From Thermotoga profunda AZM34c06 (GTDB lineage Bacteria; Thermotogota; Thermotogae; Thermotogales; DSM-5069), in assembly GCF_000828675.1 (NCBI RefSeq), contig NZ_AP014510.1, positions 949,413 to 1,013,412 on the forward strand: DNA of 64,000 nucleotides, in the 5' to 3' direction. The number at the start of each line of letters is the position of its first letter. Position 1 is the first letter of the stretch. Under the pieces are notes generated by a model. That model worked only from the letters and a program-made list of their open reading frames with translations. It was not told the DNA's origin and did no database searches. This document shows positions 27,734 through 39,098 of this stretch, piece after piece. A program made the position numbers and the translations under genes.

Positions 27734-28875
27734 CCGGCAACCCCCTCACGATGGAATATTTCCATCGCAGCCTTCACACCTTCACCAAATTTGACAGGAT
27801 ACCCAAGTTCGTGTAACGTGAACTCCAAAGCAGATATGGCAGTAATACTGTCAAACAAAGAAACATACCCAAGATGGGCTATTCTAAAGATCTTATTTGC
27901 CAAATGTTCTTGTCCACCCGCTATGGTTACTCCATATTTGTCACGCATGATCTTTGTTATTTTCTTACCATCTACACCTGCAGGTACTGTTACAGCGGTA
28001 CAGACATTACCTGGCCTTTTAGAGAACAACTCGAGTCCAAGTGCTTTTACTGCTGCTCTTGTAGCTTCTCCAAGTACCCTATGTCTATTCCAAATATTCT
28101 CTATGCCCTCCTCTTTGAGCATCTTCACACTCTGATTGAGCATGTATATCATATTAACTGCAGGTGTCCATGGATTATCAGGGTAGTTTTTGTCGTAGTA
28201 TCTCAAATCGTAGTAATATTTGGGACATTTGTTCTGCTCGACTAATGCCCAAGCCTTTTTGCTCAAGGTTATGAAACCTAAACCCGGTGGCATCATGATA
28301 CCTTTCTGCGAACCACTCACAACTACATCAACGCCCCATTCATCCATCTTCAATGGTTCGGCAAGTAAACCGCTTACCTCGTCGGTCACAAGGACACGAT
28401 CTGTATTTCTTGTGAGTTCTGCTATGGCTTTTAAATCCATAACTGTACCGGTAGAAGTTTCGCTGTGTGTGGTGAAGATAACCTTAGCATCGGGATTTTC
28501 TTTCATGGCTTTTTCTATTTGTTCTGGTGTAACTGCCTCACCCCATTCAAGTGCTATTTCGACTACATCGATACCAAATGCCTGACAGATTTCTTTCCAT
28601 CTTTCTCCAAATTTTCCAGAGACAACCACTATTGCCTTCTCGCCAGGATTGACCAGATTGGTTACAGCTGCTTCCATGGCTCCAGTTCCAGATGAAACAA
28701 AGACATAAACCCTGTTTGAGGTTTGAAAAAGGTATTTTGCCTCTTCGAGAGTTTTTTCGATGATCTCCAGGAACTGTGGTGTGCGATGATGGATCGTTTC
28801 TTTGGCTCCCGCGAGTAGAATGTCTATTGGAACAGGAGTTGGACCAGGTGCCATAATGTAGTTTTTCCTTAACAT
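27730..28875 (-). CDS. Class V aminotransferase (serine-pyruvate / phosphoserine type)
   Basis: PLP enzyme of the alanine-glyoxylate/serine-pyruvate aminotransferase group. The 381-residue product has the N-terminal MAPGPTPVP, the pocket [13 protein letters not shown], the ETSTGTV segment and the PLP lysine in [16 protein letters not shown]. Paired with serA, it most likely supplies the transamination step of serine synthesis, as proposed for the same pair in T. maritima. SD AGGAGGTG before the ATG. Strand and operon order put it first. Dedicated SerC function is inference from context. Confidence 0.88.
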   Translation of the reverse strand: MLRKNYIMAPGPTPVPIDILLAGAKETIHHRTPQFLEIIEKTLEEAKYLFQTSNRVYVFVSSGTGAMEAAVTNLVNPGEKAIVVVSGKFGERWKEICQAFGIDVVEIALEWGEAVTPEQIEKAMKENPDAKVIFTTHSETSTGTVMDLKAIAELTRNTDRVLVTDEVSGLLAEPLKMDEWGVDVVVSGSQKGIMMPPGLGFITLSKKAWALVEQNKCPKYYYDLRYYDKNYPDNPWTPAVNMIYMLNQSVKMLKEEGIENIWNRHRVLGEATRAAVKALGLELFSKRPGNVCTAVTVPAGVDGKKITKIMRDKYGVTIAGGQEHLANKIFRIAHLGYVSLFDSITAISALEFTLHELGYPVKFGEGVKAAMEIFHREGVAG

Positions 28876-28947
28876 AAGAACACCTCCTTAGAATGATTTC
28901 GATTGTAGTTTAGCATGACATAAGATGAGACTAAAAAAAATTTGATA

Positions 28948-28992
28948 TGCAATATATTGCATGCAAATTTTTGCTTAATGCAATGTATTGCA
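28948..28992. promoter_or_regulatory. Two tandem 14-base palindromes, probable operator
   Basis: A perfect palindrome TGCAATATATTGCA (28948-28961) and a near-perfect copy TGCAATGTATTGCA (28979-28992) are spaced 31 bases centre to centre, about three helical turns. They sit in the 202-base gap between the divergent serine operon and the aminotransferase-led operon. A dimeric regulator binding cooperatively on one face of the DNA is the simplest reading; the regulator is unknown. Confidence 0.65.
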
Positions 28993-29019
28993 CAAAACAG
29001 AAAGCAGCATTTAGAAATT

Positions 29020-29052
29020 AAAATCGTACTGCCATCATTTTGGCACGATTTT
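29020..29052. repeat. Interrupted inverted repeat before the aminotransferase gene
   Basis: AAAATCGT-act-GCCA (29020-29034) and TGGCACGATTTT (29041-29052) form 12 paired bases with a three-base bulge and a six-base loop. It lies directly upstream of a possible -10 box (TATAAA, 29055-29060), where a -35 element would be. It could be an operator or part of a leader hairpin. Confidence 0.4.
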
Positions 29053-29077
29053 GATATAAAAATAATGGGGTGATTCA

Positions 29078-30313
29078 ATGGAAAACTCTCGGTATCAGTT
29101 TTCAAAACTCGCAGGCAAACTAAAGTCATCGATGATACGTGAGCTACTCAAGTATGCAAACGTACCCGGTGCCATTTCATTTGGTGGGGGCACCCCAGAT
29201 CCAGAGACATTTCCAAGACATGAGCTCGCACAAATTGCTTCGGAGATCATTGAAAAGGAATACAAATACACCCTTCAATATTCAGTAACCGAAGGAGACC
29301 CAGAGCTCATAAAGCAGATACTTGTTCTGTTGAAAAGGGTTTATGGGATAGATGGCCTTTCCAATGAGAACATTCTCATAACAGTTGGATCCCAACAGGC
29401 ACTGGAGCTTGTTGGAAAGGTTCTACTTGATCCAGGCGATTATGTACTCGTTGGTGATCCAGAATATCTTGGTGCGCTGAGTGCTTTTAGAATGAGAGAT
29501 CCGCAGTTTTTAGTGGTGAAATTTGAAAACGATGGACCAGATATGAACATGGTCGAACAGAGGATAAGGGATCTCGAAGAATCTGGTCAAATAAGATATC
29601 TAAAGTTCATATATGTAGTTTCGAACTTTCAAAATCCATCGGGAATCACGACCAACCTTGAAAAGAGAAAAACCCTGGTTGAAATTGCAGAGAAATATGA
29701 TCTGTTGATCGTTGAAGATGATCCATACGGTGTACTGAGATTCAAAGGTGAATTTGTTCCTTCAATAATGAAAATTGGCGGAATTGAAAGAGTAATTCTT
29801 TTGAATACTTTCAGCAAAATTCTCTGTCCGGGTTTGAGAATTGGTATGGTCGTGGCTGATAAGTCTATCATCAGGAAGATGGTGCTTGCAAAACAAGGTA
29901 GTGATTTGTGCAGTCCCTCACTAACTATGAGACTTGCAGCGAGATATCTTGAAAAATATGATGTACTCGAGCAAATAAAACCCGCTATTGCATTGTATGA
30001 GAAGAAAAAGAACGCAATGGTGAAAGCCCTTGAGGAAAATTTTGGCGATCTTGAGGGAGCAAAATGGACTGATCCGGAAGGAGGACTCTTTGTTTGGTTT
30101 ACATTACCAGAGAAATACGATACGATGAAAATGTTTAGATTCGCAGAGCAAAATAAGGTTTTCTATATACCAGGTGAAGCATTCAGACCATACGATCAAC
30201 CTTCCTCCTCTATGAGAATGTCGTTTTGTTTACCCCCAGTAGAGGATATATACGAGGGTATAAAAAGACTGAGAGATGCATTTGAAAAATATAGAATTTC
30301 CGGGGAGTTGTGA
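29078..30313 (+). CDS. Class I/II aminotransferase (2-aminoadipate / branched-chain type)
   Basis: PLP-dependent aminotransferase of 411 residues. The N terminus SRYQFSKLAGKLKSSMIREL and FGGGTPDPETFP are typical of the LysN/2-aminoadipate aminotransferase group, which accepts several amino acids. The PLP pocket shows VGSQQALELVGKVL, VSNFQNPSGITT, EDDPYGVLRF and the Schiff-base Lys in LNTFSKILCPGLRIG. No HTH domain is attached. It heads the operon continuing into butyrate kinase and the 2-oxoacid oxidoreductase, so it probably makes the 2-oxoacids those enzymes use. SD GGGGTGA. Confidence 0.88.
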   Translation: MENSRYQFSKLAGKLKSSMIRELLKYANVPGAISFGGGTPDPETFPRHELAQIASEIIEKEYKYTLQYSVTEGDPELIKQILVLLKRVYGIDGLSNENILITVGSQQALELVGKVLLDPGDYVLVGDPEYLGALSAFRMRDPQFLVVKFENDGPDMNMVEQRIRDLEESGQIRYLKFIYVVSNFQNPSGITTNLEKRKTLVEIAEKYDLLIVEDDPYGVLRFKGEFVPSIMKIGGIERVILLNTFSKILCPGLRIGMVVADKSIIRKMVLAKQGSDLCSPSLTMRLAARYLEKYDVLEQIKPAIALYEKKKNAMVKALEENFGDLEGAKWTDPEGGLFVWFTLPEKYDTMKMFRFAEQNKVFYIPGEAFRPYDQPSSSMRMSFCLPPVEDIYEGIKRLRDAFEKYRISGEL

Positions 30314-30317
30314 TTTT

Positions 30318-31381
30318 ATGTACAGAATCTTGGTCATAAACCCTGGATCGACTTCAACAAAAATAGCAGTGTATGAGGATGAGAAGTGTGTTTTTCTTGA
30401 AAAAGTTGAACACAAGGTCCAAGACCTTGACAAACATCCAGATCTCATGGATCAACTTGAATTCAGGCGAAAAAATATAATCGACTGTCTTGAAAAACAT
30501 GGTTTTAAAAAATCTGATTTCTCAGCTATCGCAGCGCGTGGTGGCATACTACCACCGATTGAAAGTGGTACTTACCTTGTGAACGAAAAAATGGTCCACT
30601 ATTTGAGATACCTGTCACCTGTCAAACATGTTTCAAACCTTGCGGCAGTGATCGCATACGAACTTGCCGATGGTGAGATACCTGTTTACATAACAGATCC
30701 AGTTTCTGTTGATGAAATGATCCCAGAAGCAAGGTTTTCTGGCATACCTGAAATACAAAGAAAAAGTCTGCTACACACTCTGAACATAAAGGCTGTTTGC
30801 AGAAAAGTAGCTTTTGAATTCAACAAGACTTACGAAGAATTGAACTTGGTTGTAGCACATCTTGGTGGTGGAATTTCCATTGCAGCTATAAGAAAGGGCA
30901 GAATCATCGATGTAAACAATGCCAATGATGAAGGACCTTTCAGTCCAGAGAGAACTGGTGAATTACCAGTAGGCGATGTGGTAAGGATGTGTTTTTCAGG
31001 AAAGTACACAAAGGATGAGTTAAAAAAGATGTTCGTAGGAAAGGGAGGACTTGTAGCCTATCTTGGTACTAATGATCTAAGAGAAGCGCTGAAAATGGCA
31101 CAGATTGATAAAAAAGCCGATCTTATTATCGAAGCAATGGCATATCAGATAGCGAAGGAAATTGGTGGTATGTGTGCTGTTTTGTGTGGTGTTGTCGATG
31201 CAATAATCCTCACAGGTGGGATGGCATACAGTAATGATTTTGTAGACAGGATAAAAAGTTATGTGTACAAATTTGCCCCTATCTTTGTTGTACCAGGTGA
31301 ATTTGAGATGGAAGCCCTCGCATTAGGTGCTTTGAGAGTTCTCAGAGGTGAGGATTCTGCCAAAACTTGGGGTGATTTTCA

Positions 31382-31385
<4 letters not shown>
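30318..31385 (+). CDS. buk: Butyrate kinase (first copy)
   Basis: Converts butyryl- or isobutyryl-phosphate and ADP to the acid and ATP. The 355-residue acetokinase-family product has [15 protein letters not shown] at the N terminus, the middle AARGGILPPIESGTY, VVAHLGGGISIAAI and the C-terminal DAIILTGGMAYS. ATG at 30318 follows GGGGAG; a longer reading frame would run back into the aminotransferase gene. Overlaps ptb by 4 bases. A second copy lies downstream of ptb, and the two may differ in chain-length preference. Confidence 0.93.
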
Positions 31386-34008
<2,623 letters not shown>

Positions 34009-34012
<4 letters not shown>

Positions 34013-34239
34013 GAAGAGCATACATAGAGATCGATGCTGAAAGATGTAAAGGTTGTGGTTTGTGCATAAATGCCTGCCCACAAAAGATCATTAGATTTTC
34101 AGATAAGTTCAACACGAAGGGATATCACCCAGCAGAGCAGTATGATCCAGACGAAAAATGTCCAGGATGTGGTTTTTGCTATATGATGTGTCCAGATAGC
34201 TGTATAACCGTTTTCAAGGCGACGCAGCCTGTGAGGTGA
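34009..34239 (+). CDS. 2-Oxoacid:ferredoxin oxidoreductase, delta (ferredoxin) subunit
   Basis: Electron-transfer subunit of 76 residues with two [4Fe-4S] motifs: CKGCGLCINACP and CPGCGFCYMMCP. The TTG start at 34009 overlaps the stop of the previous gene and has AAGGAGGAG just upstream. Compared with PorD it is shorter at the N terminus, as is usual for KorD/VorD-type subunits. Confidence 0.9.
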
Positions 34240-34245
34240 TGTGAA

Positions 34246-35298
34246 ATGAAAAAGATCATGATGAAGGGTGTCGAAGCAATAGGTGAAGCTGCCATAAAAG
34301 CTGGGTGCAGAAATTACTTTGGTTATCCTATTACACCACAAAGTGAGTTAACAGAGTACATGGCTCGGCGTTTGCCAGAGGTTAATGGCAGTTTCTTGCA
34401 AGCCGAGAGTGAGGTTGCGGCTGTGAACATGATTTATGGTGCTTCGAGTGTTGGAAAACGTGTCATGACATCTACATCATCTCCTGGTTTTAGCTTGATG
34501 CAGGAAGGGATTTCCTATATTGCATGTGCTCAATTACCAGCTGTTTTTGTGAATGTAGTTCGCGGTGGACCCGGTCTGGGTGACATCCAACCATCTCAAG
34601 GAGATTACTTTCAAGCCACAAAAGGTGGTGGACATGGTGATTATAGATTAATTGTCCTTTCACCTTCGACCGTCCAAGAAGCTACAGAACTTACAATACT
34701 TGCCTTTGATTTGGCAGATAGGTACAGAAATCCCGTGTTGATCTTTGCGGACGGCCTACTTGGGCAGATGATGGAACCAGTTACTTTCGAAGAAAGAGAA
34801 ATAATCTACGATAATAGCAGTTGGGCATTGACTGGCGCAAAAAATAGATCGCCCAGACAGGTGACTTCGTTCAATATAGATCCATATGGCTTGGAAAAAA
34901 TGAATATAGAACTGCAGAAAAAATATCGACAAATAGAAGCAAACGAGGTTCGATACGAAGAATTTCTCACAGAAGATGCCGATATTCTGATCGTTGCACA
35001 TGGAACAGTTGGAAGAATCACTAAGAGTGTTGTGAAGATGGCAAGAGAAGAAGGCTTGAAGATTGGTTTATTTAGACCAATTACTTTATATCCCTATCCT
35101 TACGATGCCTTAGCGAGACTTGCTGAAAATATGTCTTTGATCATGACAGTAGAAATGAGTTCTGGTCAAATGCTTGAAGATGTTAAACTCGCAGTTTGTG
35201 GAAAAACCAAAGTCGAATTTTATGGGAGAATGGCAGGAGTCGTTCCAACACCTGAGGAAATTTTCACTCACCTAAAAAGTTTAATTAGGAGGCAATGA
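34246..35298 (+). CDS. 2-Oxoacid:ferredoxin oxidoreductase, alpha subunit
   Basis: The 350-residue product has YPITPQSELTEYMARRLPE, the Glu-containing QAESEVAAVNMIYGAS, RVMTSTSSPGFSLMQEG and GPGLGDIQPSQGDYFQ, typical of the KorA/VorB (2-oxoglutarate or branched-chain 2-oxoacid) group rather than PorA. Substrate between these two cannot be settled from sequence alone. Linkage to Ptb-Buk and an aminotransferase favours branched-chain 2-oxoacids (for example 2-oxoisovalerate to isobutyryl-CoA). SD GAGGTGATGTGA. Confidence 0.88.
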   Translation: MKKIMMKGVEAIGEAAIKAGCRNYFGYPITPQSELTEYMARRLPEVNGSFLQAESEVAAVNMIYGASSVGKRVMTSTSSPGFSLMQEGISYIACAQLPAVFVNVVRGGPGLGDIQPSQGDYFQATKGGGHGDYRLIVLSPSTVQEATELTILAFDLADRYRNPVLIFADGLLGQMMEPVTFEEREIIYDNSSWALTGAKNRSPRQVTSFNIDPYGLEKMNIELQKKYRQIEANEVRYEEFLTEDADILIVAHGTVGRITKSVVKMAREEGLKIGLFRPITLYPYPYDALARLAENMSLIMTVEMSSGQMLEDVKLAVCGKTKVEFYGRMAGVVPTPEEIFTHLKSLIRRQ

Positions 35299-35300
35299 AA

Positions 35301-36056
35301 ATGGAATTCACAGCTATTTACAAGATGCCTGATTCTTTGAGTAAGAAACCGTTTACATACTGTCCTGGTTGTCATCACGGAATTGTCCATAGATTGATCG
35401 CAGAGGTAATAGACGAATTGGGAATAAGGGAAAAGACGATAATCGTCGCTCCTGTGGGATGTTCTGTTTTTGCTTATGAGTTTTTCAACCTTGATGGGAC
35501 AGTTGCTCCACATGGTAGAGCGACTGCTGTAGCAACCGGAATGAAACGTGCAAGACCGGATCTTGTGGTTTTTACATATCAAGGCGATGGAGACCTGGCA
35601 GCCATTGGAACTGCAGAGACAATTCATACAGCAAATAGAGGAGAAAGGGTTACCACAATATTTATAAACAACGCAATATATGGTATGACAGGTGGACAAA
35701 TGGCTCCAACAACCTTGCTTGGTATGAAGACCACGACATCTCCGTATGGCAGATCACCAGAAAAAGAGGGTTATCCTGTACATATCTGTGAGATATTGAA
35801 AGAACTCAAAGGAGTAGCTTTCTTAGCACGTACAAAAGTTACAACGCCAAAGGATGTTTTGACAACAAAGAAGTATATTAAGAAAGCCTTCTTAGCTCAG
35901 ATAAAAGATATAGGCTATGGACTGGTCGAAGTTTTGTCAACCTGTCCAACAAACTGGGGTATGCCTCCTATAAAAGCCATGCAGTGGCTTGAACAAAATA
36001 TGGTGGTAGAATATCCTCTTGGTGTCTTCGTGGATAAGGTTGGTGAAGACAAATGA
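35301..36056 (+). CDS. 2-Oxoacid:ferredoxin oxidoreductase, beta subunit
   Basis: TPP-binding subunit of 251 residues. TYCPGCHHGIVHRLI carries the first cluster-type cysteines, APVGCSVFAYEF the next, and YQGDGDLAAIGTAETIH with FINNAIYGMTGGQMAPTT is the TPP/Mg motif. I use the ATG at 35301, eight bases after GGAGG; another ATG six bases earlier is only two bases from that SD. Follows the alpha subunit directly. Confidence 0.9.
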   Translation: MEFTAIYKMPDSLSKKPFTYCPGCHHGIVHRLIAEVIDELGIREKTIIVAPVGCSVFAYEFFNLDGTVAPHGRATAVATGMKRARPDLVVFTYQGDGDLAAIGTAETIHTANRGERVTTIFINNAIYGMTGGQMAPTTLLGMKTTTSPYGRSPEKEGYPVHICEILKELKGVAFLARTKVTTPKDVLTTKKYIKKAFLAQIKDIGYGLVEVLSTCPTNWGMPPIKAMQWLEQNMVVEYPLGVFVDKVGEDK

Positions 36057-36592
36057 CACACAGTATAATCTTTGCTGGTTTTGGAGGACAAGGAGTTATG
36101 CTCATGGGGCAGGTACTCGCCCAAGCGGGTATGAATGAGAATAAGTATGTAACATGGTTCCCATCTTATGGTCCAGAGATGCGTGGAGGAACGGCAAATT
36201 GTACAGTGGTTGTCAGTGAAGAACCTGTCGCCTCACCAGTTGTGGAGATGCCAACCGAAGTTGTGGCGATGAACATACCTTCGCTTTTGAAGTTCGAATC
36301 AAAAGTCAAGAAAAATGGTTGTCTGTTTATAAATATTTCAGTTGTTGATAGAAAACCTCAAAGATCTGACATCGAGGTTTATGAGGTGCCCGCGAATGAT
36401 ATCGCCGAAAGACTGGGAAACCTCAAAGTCGCAAATATGGTAATGCTTGGTAGCTTTGTTCAGGTAACAAAATGCGTTAGCATAGATTCTTTGATTGAAG
36501 CTGTGAAGTACAAACTTTCCTTAAGAAATTCCGAGATTATCGAACTTAATATCAAAGCGATCTTTGAAGGAGCAAAACACGTAGGCGGATAA
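36053..36592 (+). CDS. 2-Oxoacid:ferredoxin oxidoreductase, gamma subunit
   Basis: The 179-residue product begins with FAGFGGQGVMLMGQVLAQAG and has TWFPSYGPEMRGGTANCTVVVS, the gamma-subunit signature of the KorC/VorC group. Overlaps the beta subunit by 4 bases and ends the operon just before a strong terminator. Confidence 0.9.
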   Translation: MTHSIIFAGFGGQGVMLMGQVLAQAGMNENKYVTWFPSYGPEMRGGTANCTVVVSEEPVASPVVEMPTEVVAMNIPSLLKFESKVKKNGCLFINISVVDRKPQRSDIEVYEVPANDIAERLGNLKVANMVMLGSFVQVTKCVSIDSLIEAVKYKLSLRNSEIIELNIKAIFEGAKHVGG

Positions 36593-36609
36593 GATAGACC
36601 CACCCATTG

Positions 36610-36636
36610 GCCGGAGCGAAGCTCCGGCATTTTTTT
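36610..36636 (+). terminator. Intrinsic terminator of the fermentation operon
   Basis: Eight-base stem GCCGGAGC / GCTCCGGC with a GAA loop followed by ATTTTTTTA. It lies 18 bases after the gamma-subunit stop, with the stop codon of the convergent SDR gene at its right edge. Confidence 0.92.
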
Positions 36637-37405
36637 ATTCTTCGTAAATCATCTTTACTGTCATACCACCATCAACTGTAAAATTAACGCCCGTGATAAA
36701 ACCTGATTTCTCATCATCTGCGAGAAATAAACACAAGTTGGCTATATCCAAAGGATCGCCAACTCTTCCCGCTGGATGTTGTGAATGATCTATAGGTCTC
36801 AATTGTGGTTCTTTCCTTAATTGTCTCTTTTTCCATAGAGAGGTCTCTATCCAACCTGGACTTATGCATACCACTCTTATTCGATATCTTGCAAGGCTTA
36901 TGGCAAGTGAATGTGTTAAGGCAACGACACCACCTTTTGATGCAGAATATGGTTCAGTATCTGGTTCTGACTGAAATGCCCTCGTACTGGCTATATTGAT
37001 GATCACACCACCTGGATTTTTAATCATTTGCTGTGCGCAATATTTTGAACAAAGATATGGACCAGTCAAGTTCACCTGTATGACTCTATTCCATTCTTCA
37101 AATGTTCTCTCAAAGATACTCTTTGTTGAACTTATCGCAGCGTTGTTAACAAGAACATTTATCCTTCCATAAATCTGTACAGTCCTTTCAACCATTGATC
37201 TTACAGAATCTTCATTGGAAACATCAGTTCTCACAAAAATAGCATCAAAACCTTTTTCTTTGAGAATAGATTCTCTTTCCCGACCGGCTTCTTCATCGAG
37301 TTCTGCTATGATAACTTTCATTCCATTAGCACAAAAACTCTCGGCGATTGCCGCGCCTATTCCTTGACCACCACCGGTGATTACAGCTACCTTATCTTTG
37401 AGCAT
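36635..37405 (-). CDS. Short-chain dehydrogenase/reductase
   Basis: NAD(P)-dependent oxidoreductase of 256 residues with TGGGQGIG (cofactor loop, about residue 10), NNAA, the catalytic Ser in INIAST, and YSASKGG (Tyr/Lys pair). An acidic residue after the second strand (IIAELDEEAG) suggests NAD preference. ATG at 37405 follows AGAGGTG by six bases; a GTG nine bases earlier overlaps the SD. It is the second gene of a pair with an IolI-like isomerase, which points to a cyclitol or sugar substrate; the exact substrate is unknown. Confidence 0.85.
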   Translation of the reverse strand: MLKDKVAVITGGGQGIGAAIAESFCANGMKVIIAELDEEAGRERESILKEKGFDAIFVRTDVSNEDSVRSMVERTVQIYGRINVLVNNAAISSTKSIFERTFEEWNRVIQVNLTGPYLCSKYCAQQMIKNPGGVIINIASTRAFQSEPDTEPYSASKGGVVALTHSLAISLARYRIRVVCISPGWIETSLWKKRQLRKEPQLRPIDHSQHPAGRVGDPLDIANLCLFLADDEKSGFITGVNFTVDGGMTVKMIYEE

Positions 37406-37417
37406 GACGAACACCTC

Positions 37418-38224
37418 TCACAAGAGTTGTGATAGTTTCTCGTATGAAATTTGAGCTATTTGTCTTGCATCCAAATTCCAGTATTGTTCATTGAAAAGTT
37501 CCACGGATACTACTCCGCTGTATCCAATCTTTCTCAGTGTTTTGATGAAATCATTTAGCGGTAGTATTCCATCTGTTGGCATAACTCTATCTGAATCTTT
37601 GATTTCTCTACCTTCGATTTTTGGAAGGTCATTGATATGCACAATGAATATATCTTCGGGATCCGTTTGCTGCACATCTTCAAGGGTCGAGCTTCCCCCA
37701 AAAAGATGACAAGTATCAATTACAAGACCTACATTCTTTCGATCCACAGCTTTAACTATCTCTCTTGCAACACTCAACTTGTTTACAGAGCAATTCTGAA
37801 ATCCAAGAAATTCAAAGGCGAGTTTTACATCGTAATGATCTGCCAGTTTTGAGAGTTCCTTCAGAACACCGATGGTTTCTCTTTTTATCTCTTCTTCTGG
37901 CAATCTCTCTTGGATAAAACCCGGAACGACTATGAGAACTTTGGCTCGAACATCTTGGGCTAACGCGCAAAGCATTTCACATTCTTCGAGTTTTTCACCA
38001 AAATCCTTGCTAAAGGTTGCCTGTTCAAGTGAATTAATTGTATAAGGCTCAATGGCATTTTTCACAAAATCTTTGACGATATCCTCCACGCTGTGCCATT
38101 TCATGGCGTCAAATAACTTTGTTTTCCAGATCTCAAGCACATCGAACCCAGCGGCACTGGCTGAGGAAATATCACTAAATAGATCGTACTTCATGGAAGT
38201 AGCGCCGTTGAAACCTTTTAGCAT
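37418..38224 (-). CDS. IolI-like sugar/inosose isomerase (TIM barrel)
   Basis: The 268-residue product belongs to the AP-endonuclease-2 superfamily of xylose-isomerase-like barrels. Metal ligands are visible in LAFEFLGFQNC (Glu), VIDTCHLFGG (Asp/His), VHINDLP (His) and VSVELFNEQYW (Glu). The C-terminal stretch DRVMPTDGILPLNDF then VVSVELF closely resembles Bacillus IolI (2-keto-myo-inositol isomerase). ATG at 38224 follows GGGAGGTGA. It is upstream of the SDR gene by 12 bases. With the inositol genes starting a few kb away, a role in handling inositol isomers is a reasonable inference. Confidence 0.8.
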   Translation of the reverse strand: MLKGFNGATSMKYDLFSDISSASAAGFDVLEIWKTKLFDAMKWHSVEDIVKDFVKNAIEPYTINSLEQATFSKDFGEKLEECEMLCALAQDVRAKVLIVVPGFIQERLPEEEIKRETIGVLKELSKLADHYDVKLAFEFLGFQNCSVNKLSVAREIVKAVDRKNVGLVIDTCHLFGGSSTLEDVQQTDPEDIFIVHINDLPKIEGREIKDSDRVMPTDGILPLNDFIKTLRKIGYSGVVSVELFNEQYWNLDARQIAQISYEKLSQLL

Positions 38225-38332
38225 AGATTCACCTCCCCACCAATTAACTGTAAAATGTTGAGATTTTCTTGGTCTTAATATTAGCACAAATTGAAAATCT
38301 TTTCGAATATAATTTTGTAGGGAGGAAAATAT

Positions 38333-39085
38333 GTGAGAATAGTTTTTCTTGGCACAGCAGCTGCTGTTTCAACACCCAGTAGAGACAATACATCTCTTCT
38401 TGTGAACGATTTTCTCATAGATTGTTCTGGCAACTTGTTTGGAAAGATGAAAAAGGTCGGGTATGACCCTTTAAAACTCCAAGGCATAATCATAACCCAT
38501 GGACATGTTGATCATATCTATGGATTGCCTTCTCTGATAGAGATGTTAAGGCTTTCAGGGAGAAGAGACCCATTAAAGATTTATGTTGGAAGACATTTCT
38601 ATGAACTTACCGAAGTCTATCTTGAAATGCATGGACTTTTATACCAAGAAAAAGGTTTTGAGATAGAATTAAGAGCTGTTAATTACGAGAAACAGCTATT
38701 GATAAATGATTCGAAGATATCTATCGAGACATTTCCTGTAAAACATTCTGTTCCTAATATAGGTTTGAAAATCAGATCCAATGGAGTGACAGTTATATAC
38801 ACAAGCGATACTGAACTGTGTGAAGATATGATCGATCTTTTCAATGATGTAGATCTTTTGATACACGAATCAACTTGTAGTTATCTTTACTCGAAAAAAA
38901 CTGAAGGTCATACGTGTGCTGAAGATGCTGCGAGATTCGCGCAGTTGTCTAACGCGAAAGTACTCTGTCTTGTTCACATCGGACCAGAAATAGATGGTAA
39001 CGAAACAAAGTTAATCAATGAGCTCAAACAATATTTTCTCGGAAAGATATTAATACCCAATGATCTTGATAGAATAGTACTTTGA
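38333..39085 (+). CDS. Metallo-beta-lactamase-fold hydrolase
   Basis: The 250-residue product opens with IVFLGTAAAVSTPSRDNTSL and has the zinc motif THGHVDHIYGLP (HxHxDH), with later FPVKHSVPNIGLKI, YTSDTE and LVHIGPE providing the remaining ligands. Layout is like RNase Z, but the RNase Z exosite is missing and the motif is HGHVDH rather than HLHGDH, so a phosphodiesterase-like hydrolase of unknown substrate is a safer call. GTG start at 38333 with GGGAGG upstream, 108 bases from the divergent IolI-like gene. Confidence 0.8.
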   Translation: MRIVFLGTAAAVSTPSRDNTSLLVNDFLIDCSGNLFGKMKKVGYDPLKLQGIIITHGHVDHIYGLPSLIEMLRLSGRRDPLKIYVGRHFYELTEVYLEMHGLLYQEKGFEIELRAVNYEKQLLINDSKISIETFPVKHSVPNIGLKIRSNGVTVIYTSDTELCEDMIDLFNDVDLLIHESTCSYLYSKKTEGHTCAEDAARFAQLSNAKVLCLVHIGPEIDGNETKLINELKQYFLGKILIPNDLDRIVL

Positions 39086-39098
39086 AGGGGGAAAGGAA

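Noticed and set aside
27389-28135. Plus-strand open frame of 248 codons opposite serA and the class V aminotransferase
   Set aside because: It spans the junction of two well-supported minus-strand genes, has no SD and a Cys/Ser-rich unnatural composition.
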